From Chloroflexota bacterium (GTDB lineage: Bacteria > Chloroflexota > Dormibacteria > Dormibacterales > Dormibacteraceae), in NCBI GenBank assembly GCA_005880175.1, contig VBJR01000117.1:18264-26514 (forward strand): a stretch of DNA of 8,251 bases, written 5' to 3'. Made by a program: the position numbers and the translations under genes. Shown in pieces: positions 5,882 through 8,251 of this stretch (position 1 is the stretch's first letter; each line of letters opens with the position of its first letter). The notes under the pieces are model-generated. The model saw only the letters and a list, made by a program, of their open reading frames with translations, was not told the origin of the DNA and searched no databases.

Positions 5882-7507
5882 GTGACAGAGAAGCAGGAGC
5901 AGAACGGAGCCGACCTGCTGGTCGAGTCGCTGCTGGCCGGCGGCATCCGGACGGTGTTCGGCCTGCCCGGCGTCCAGCTCGACCCGGCGTTCGATGCGCT
6001 GGCCCGCCGGACCGACCGGATCCGCGTGTACCACACGCGCCACGAGCAGGCGACCTCGTACATGGCGGACGGCTACGCGCGCGCCACCGGCGAGCTGGGC
6101 TGCTGCCTGGTCGTGCCCGGCCCCGGCGTGCTCAACGCGATGTCGGGCCTGGCGACCGCGTACGCGTGCAACTCGCCGGTCCTGTGCGTTGCGGGTCAGG
6201 TCCAGTCGCAGCACATCGACGCCGGCCGCGGCGTGCTCCACGAGATCCCGCACCAGCTCGACGTCCTGCGCTCCGTCACCAAGTGGGCGGGCCGGGCCAG
6301 CCGGCCCGAGGAGGTCCCGTCGGTGGTGACGGAGGCCATCCGCCAGATGCGGACGGGGCGGCCCCGGCCGGCTGCCGTCGAGGTCCCGCCGGACGTCCTG
6401 GACGCGACCGGCCAGGCCGCCGTGGAGGCGCCGGACCTCGACGGCCGCCCGCCGCTGGACGCCGGCCGCCTGGAGCAGATGGCGGGGCTCCTGCACGGCG
6501 CCGAGCGGCCGCTCCTGATCGCGGGCGGTGGCGTCCTCCAGTCGGACGCGTCCGCCGAGCTCCTCGAGCTGGCCGAGCGGCTGGAGGCGCCGGTCCTGCT
6601 CACGCCCAACGGCAAGGGGGCGCTGGATGCCCGCCACCGCCTGGCCTTCGACGGGCCCCTGGGGCCCGAGCTGGTCAGCGGCGCCGACGTGATCCTGGCC
6701 GTCGGCACGCGGTTCGCGAGCGCGGGCGGCTCCCGCTGGCGGCTGACCCCCGAGCAGCGGCTGCTGCGGATCGACGCCGACCCCGAGGAGCTGGTGCGCG
6801 ACGTGGTGCCCCTCGTGGCGGTCGAGGCGGACGCCCGGCACGCGCTGGAGCTGCTGGCGGGCCTGCTGCCGCCCCGCGCGCCGACCGGCTGGCGCGGCCT
6901 GGAGGCGCTGCGCGACGAGATGCGGGGGACCGTGGCCAGCATGGAGCCCCAGCACGCGTTCGGCAGCGCCCTGCGGCGGGCGGTGCCCGACGACGGGATC
7001 CTGGTCCACGGGATGACGCAGGTGGGGTACTGGTGCCGGTTCGGCTACCCGGTCTACGAGCCGCGGACGTTCATCGGCTCGGGCTACCAGGGCACGCTGG
7101 GGTTCGAGCTGCCGACCGGGATGGGGGCGCAGGTGGGCCGGCCGGACCGGCGCGTGGTGGTGACGGTCGGCGACGGGGGCCTGCTGTTCAACATCCAGGA
7201 GCTGGCCACGGCGGTGCAGCACCACATCCCGGTGACGGTGGTGGTGTTCAACGACAACGCGTACGGGAACGTGCGGCGGATGCAGCGGCAGCGGTTCGGC
7301 CGCCTGATCGCGAGCGACCTGCGCAACCCGGACTTCGTCCGGCTGGCCGAGTCGTTCGACGTCCGCGGCGTCCGGGTGGAGGAACCGGAGGCGCTGGAGC
7401 GCGCGGTCCGGGGGGCGCTGGACGGCGACGGGCCGACCCTGATCGAGGTCCCGGTCGGCGAGATGCCGGACCCGTTCCCGGTCCTGCTCCGCTCGCGCAG
7501 CCGCTAG
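5882..7507 (+). CDS. Thiamine-diphosphate-dependent enzyme, acetolactate synthase-like family
   Basis: A 541-residue protein with the three-domain layout of IlvB-like ThDP enzymes. The Pyr domain (~8-175) contains FGLPGVQ (26-32) and the conserved Glu55 in RHEQATSYMADGYAR, which activates thiamine diphosphate. A central domain (~190-330) includes LLIAGGGV and ILAVGTRF. The PP domain (~350-525) has the cofactor motif starting GDGGLLFNIQELA (430-442) and ending at FNDNAYGN (456-463), binding Mg and diphosphate. It differs from true acetolactate synthases: no RFDDR-like FAD segment, and no ilvN regulatory subunit beside it. A decarboxylase or carboligase of unknown substrate is the safest call. 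GTG 5882 was chosen because the family N-terminus (GADLLVESLLAGGIRTVFG) starts just after it; the longer frame upstream is antisense to the CoA-transferase. Shared control with the divergent CoA-transferase is likely. Confidence 0.9.
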   Translation: MTEKQEQNGADLLVESLLAGGIRTVFGLPGVQLDPAFDALARRTDRIRVYHTRHEQATSYMADGYARATGELGCCLVVPGPGVLNAMSGLATAYACNSPVLCVAGQVQSQHIDAGRGVLHEIPHQLDVLRSVTKWAGRASRPEEVPSVVTEAIRQMRTGRPRPAAVEVPPDVLDATGQAAVEAPDLDGRPPLDAGRLEQMAGLLHGAERPLLIAGGGVLQSDASAELLELAERLEAPVLLTPNGKGALDARHRLAFDGPLGPELVSGADVILAVGTRFASAGGSRWRLTPEQRLLRIDADPEELVRDVVPLVAVEADARHALELLAGLLPPRAPTGWRGLEALRDEMRGTVASMEPQHAFGSALRRAVPDDGILVHGMTQVGYWCRFGYPVYEPRTFIGSGYQGTLGFELPTGMGAQVGRPDRRVVVTVGDGGLLFNIQELATAVQHHIPVTVVVFNDNAYGNVRRMQRQRFGRLIASDLRNPDFVRLAESFDVRGVRVEEPEALERAVRGALDGDGPTLIEVPVGEMPDPFPVLLRSRSR

Positions 7508-7514
7508 CTAGCGG
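7501..7514. repeat. 14-bp perfect palindrome joining two convergent stop codons
   Basis: The bases ccgctagctagcgg are a perfect palindrome. The plus-strand gene stops with TAG at 7505-7507 and the minus-strand gene with TAG read 7510-7508, so the two genes abut with zero spacer inside the palindrome. RNA could form only a 5-bp stem with a 4-nt loop and no T-tract, so a terminator role is weakly supported. Confidence 0.6.
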
Positions 7515-7816
7515 GACTGCAGCTGCTGCGCCCGGCGCTCCCAGAAGCTCTGGCGCTGCTCGAGGCGGTCGAGCTCCGCGCGGAGGACCACCTGGTCGTC
7601 GCTCACCTCCGCGACGACCGCGTCCGGGGCCCCCTCCTTGTGGATCTCCGCGGTGCGCAGCAGCGTCCGCTTGAACGTCAGCAGCTCCCGATACACCTGC
7701 AGCCAGTGCTGGGCGTCCTCGAGCAATGGGGAGCTCTCGGAGTCCACCTCGCCCGGCAGGCGGTGCCCGGGATCCATCAGGTCGCTGGCGATGTCGCCTG
7801 CGTCACCCGACTCCAT
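7508..7816 (-). CDS. Small helical hypothetical protein
   Basis: A 102-residue protein I do not recognise. The first ~28 residues are acidic and probably disordered. Residues ~31-61 (LLEDAQHWLQVYRELLTFKR onward) and ~72-101 (DDQVVLRAELDRLEQRQSFW onward) look like two amphipathic helices joined by an EGAPDAVVAEV turn, that is, a helical hairpin that might pair with itself or a partner. There is no signal peptide, membrane segment or Cys. The ATG at 7816 is well supported by AGAGGAG 6 nt upstream. A CACAAT -10-like hexamer lies at 7849-7844. It follows the partial gene at the right edge on the same strand after 64 nt and may share its transcript; it converges with the ThDP-enzyme gene. Confidence 0.8.
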   Translation of the reverse strand: MESGDAGDIASDLMDPGHRLPGEVDSESSPLLEDAQHWLQVYRELLTFKRTLLRTAEIHKEGAPDAVVAEVSDDQVVLRAELDRLEQRQSFWERRAQQLQSR

Positions 7817-7822
7817 GCGGCG

Positions 7823-7828
7823 CTCCTC
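7823..7828 (-). promoter_or_regulatory. Shine-Dalgarno site of the helical protein gene
   Basis: GAGGAG (read 7828-7823) lies 6 nt before the ATG at 7816. It fixes the start of the 102-residue protein and supports the gene being real. Confidence 0.7.
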
Positions 7829-7880
7829 TGATTCGATGCACGCATTGTGAGGCCACGCGCGGGGGAAGTGGGTGCTCCAT

Positions 7881-8251
7881 TCAGCGGGTGTCGAACTCCA
7901 GCACGATGTCGCCGATCCGGACCGTCAGGACGCCCTCCCGCCGCCGCACGTCCACCGGGCCGTTGAACGTCACGTGCTCGATGCCGCCGTCCGCGACGTG
8001 CACGATCACGCCGTCGGGGCTGAGGTAGACGTCCGGGAACGTCTGGCGCAGGGTCGTCCGCGAGCGCAGCTCCCGCACCTCGGGCTGGGGCCGCTCCGGC
8101 CGGGGCCGCGCGGGCGGGGAGGCGGGCCGCCGGGCCTCGCCGCGGCCGCGCTCGGGAGCCGCCGGCGGTGCCTGGCGTTCCTCGCGGGGCCGGGATCGCG
8201 CCTGCTCCAGCGACCGCTGGAGGAGCTCCGCCCCGGCGTCGCTCTGGAAGA
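7881..8251 (-). CDS. Hypothetical protein with Pro/Arg-rich linker and C-terminal beta domain (5' partial)
   Basis: The frame is open through the right edge, so the N-terminus is outside; 122 residues are visible. The first ~20 residues (FQSDAGAELLQRSLEQARSR) look helical. They are followed by ~45 residues rich in Pro, Arg, Ala and Glu, probably a flexible linker. The last ~60 residues hold alternating strands, including DVYLSPDGVIVHVADGGIEH and VTFNGPVDVRRREGVLTVRIGDIVLEFDTR in two pieces, ending in TGA at 7883-7881. A GTG at 8078 lies in frame but has no Shine-Dalgarno site and the coding pattern continues above it, so it is taken as internal. No family is recognised. A modular or envelope-associated protein is possible, but nothing visible decides location. 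Confidence 0.7.
   Translation of the reverse strand, partial: FQSDAGAELLQRSLEQARSRPREERQAPPAAPERGRGEARRPASPPARPRPERPQPEVRELRSRTTLRQTFPDVYLSPDGVIVHVADGGIEHVTFNGPVDVRRREGVLTVRIGDIVLEFDTR

Noticed and set aside
4715..7225. Very long minus-strand open frame (836 codons) antisense to the ThDP enzyme and running through the CoA-transferase
   Set aside because: It is a consequence of GC-rich codon use: its translation is a low-complexity mix of Arg, Ala, Gly, Pro and His with no family motifs, while the overlapping frames encode clear enzymes.
5882..7507. Assignment as oxalyl-CoA decarboxylase or as IlvB proper
   Set aside because: Remembered family hallmarks of both (the LDQM-type region of oxalyl-CoA decarboxylase; RFDDR-like FAD segment and ilvN partner of acetolactate synthase) are absent, so only the broader family is called.

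Overview
The window is very GC-rich, nearly every codon in the real genes ends in G or C, and GTG starts are common. This fits a high-GC bacterium such as an actinomycete, or a GC-rich uncultivated lineage such as Chloroflexota or Rokubacteria. Gene content does not settle which. I see no insertion sequences, phage genes, CRISPR arrays, tRNA or rRNA genes. The region reads as chromosome with mixed fatty-acid/CoA chemistry, DNA repair and envelope functions.

Layout. Left end: the 3' part of an acyl-CoA dehydrogenase of the AidB-like kind (2-736, +), converging on a long minus-strand block (747-5856). In its reading order that block holds a class III (CaiB/BaiF) CoA-transferase with an apparent internal deletion, an O6-alkylguanine-DNA alkyltransferase (ogt), and a tight three-gene cassette: a 68-residue basic protein, a 306-residue protein built from internal beta-rich repeats, and an ECF sigma factor. 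It ends with a membrane protein carrying an MprF-like lysyltransferase (DUF2156) domain. The cassette genes are joined by 4-nt ATGA and GTGA overlaps, and an ECF-like promoter candidate lies in the 58-nt gap before them. No anti-sigma gene is recognisable. Between the sigma gene and the DUF2156 gene lies a 42-codon stretch with strongly coding-like third positions but no normal start.

Right part: a ThDP-dependent enzyme of the acetolactate synthase-like family (5882-7507, +) is transcribed divergently from the CoA-transferase across only 25 bp, which suggests leaderless or overlapping promoters. It ends directly against a convergent gene for a small helical protein (7508-7816, -); both stop codons lie inside one 14-bp palindrome. 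The window closes with the C-terminal part of a protein that has a Pro/Arg-rich linker and a small beta domain (7881-8251, -).

Most interesting points: the small protein / repeat protein / ECF sigma cassette, which I cannot match to a described system; the possible frameshifted extension or hidden small ORF after the sigma gene; and the CoA-transferase lacking about 40 usually conserved residues. Functions beyond family level are inference from sequence reading without database searches.
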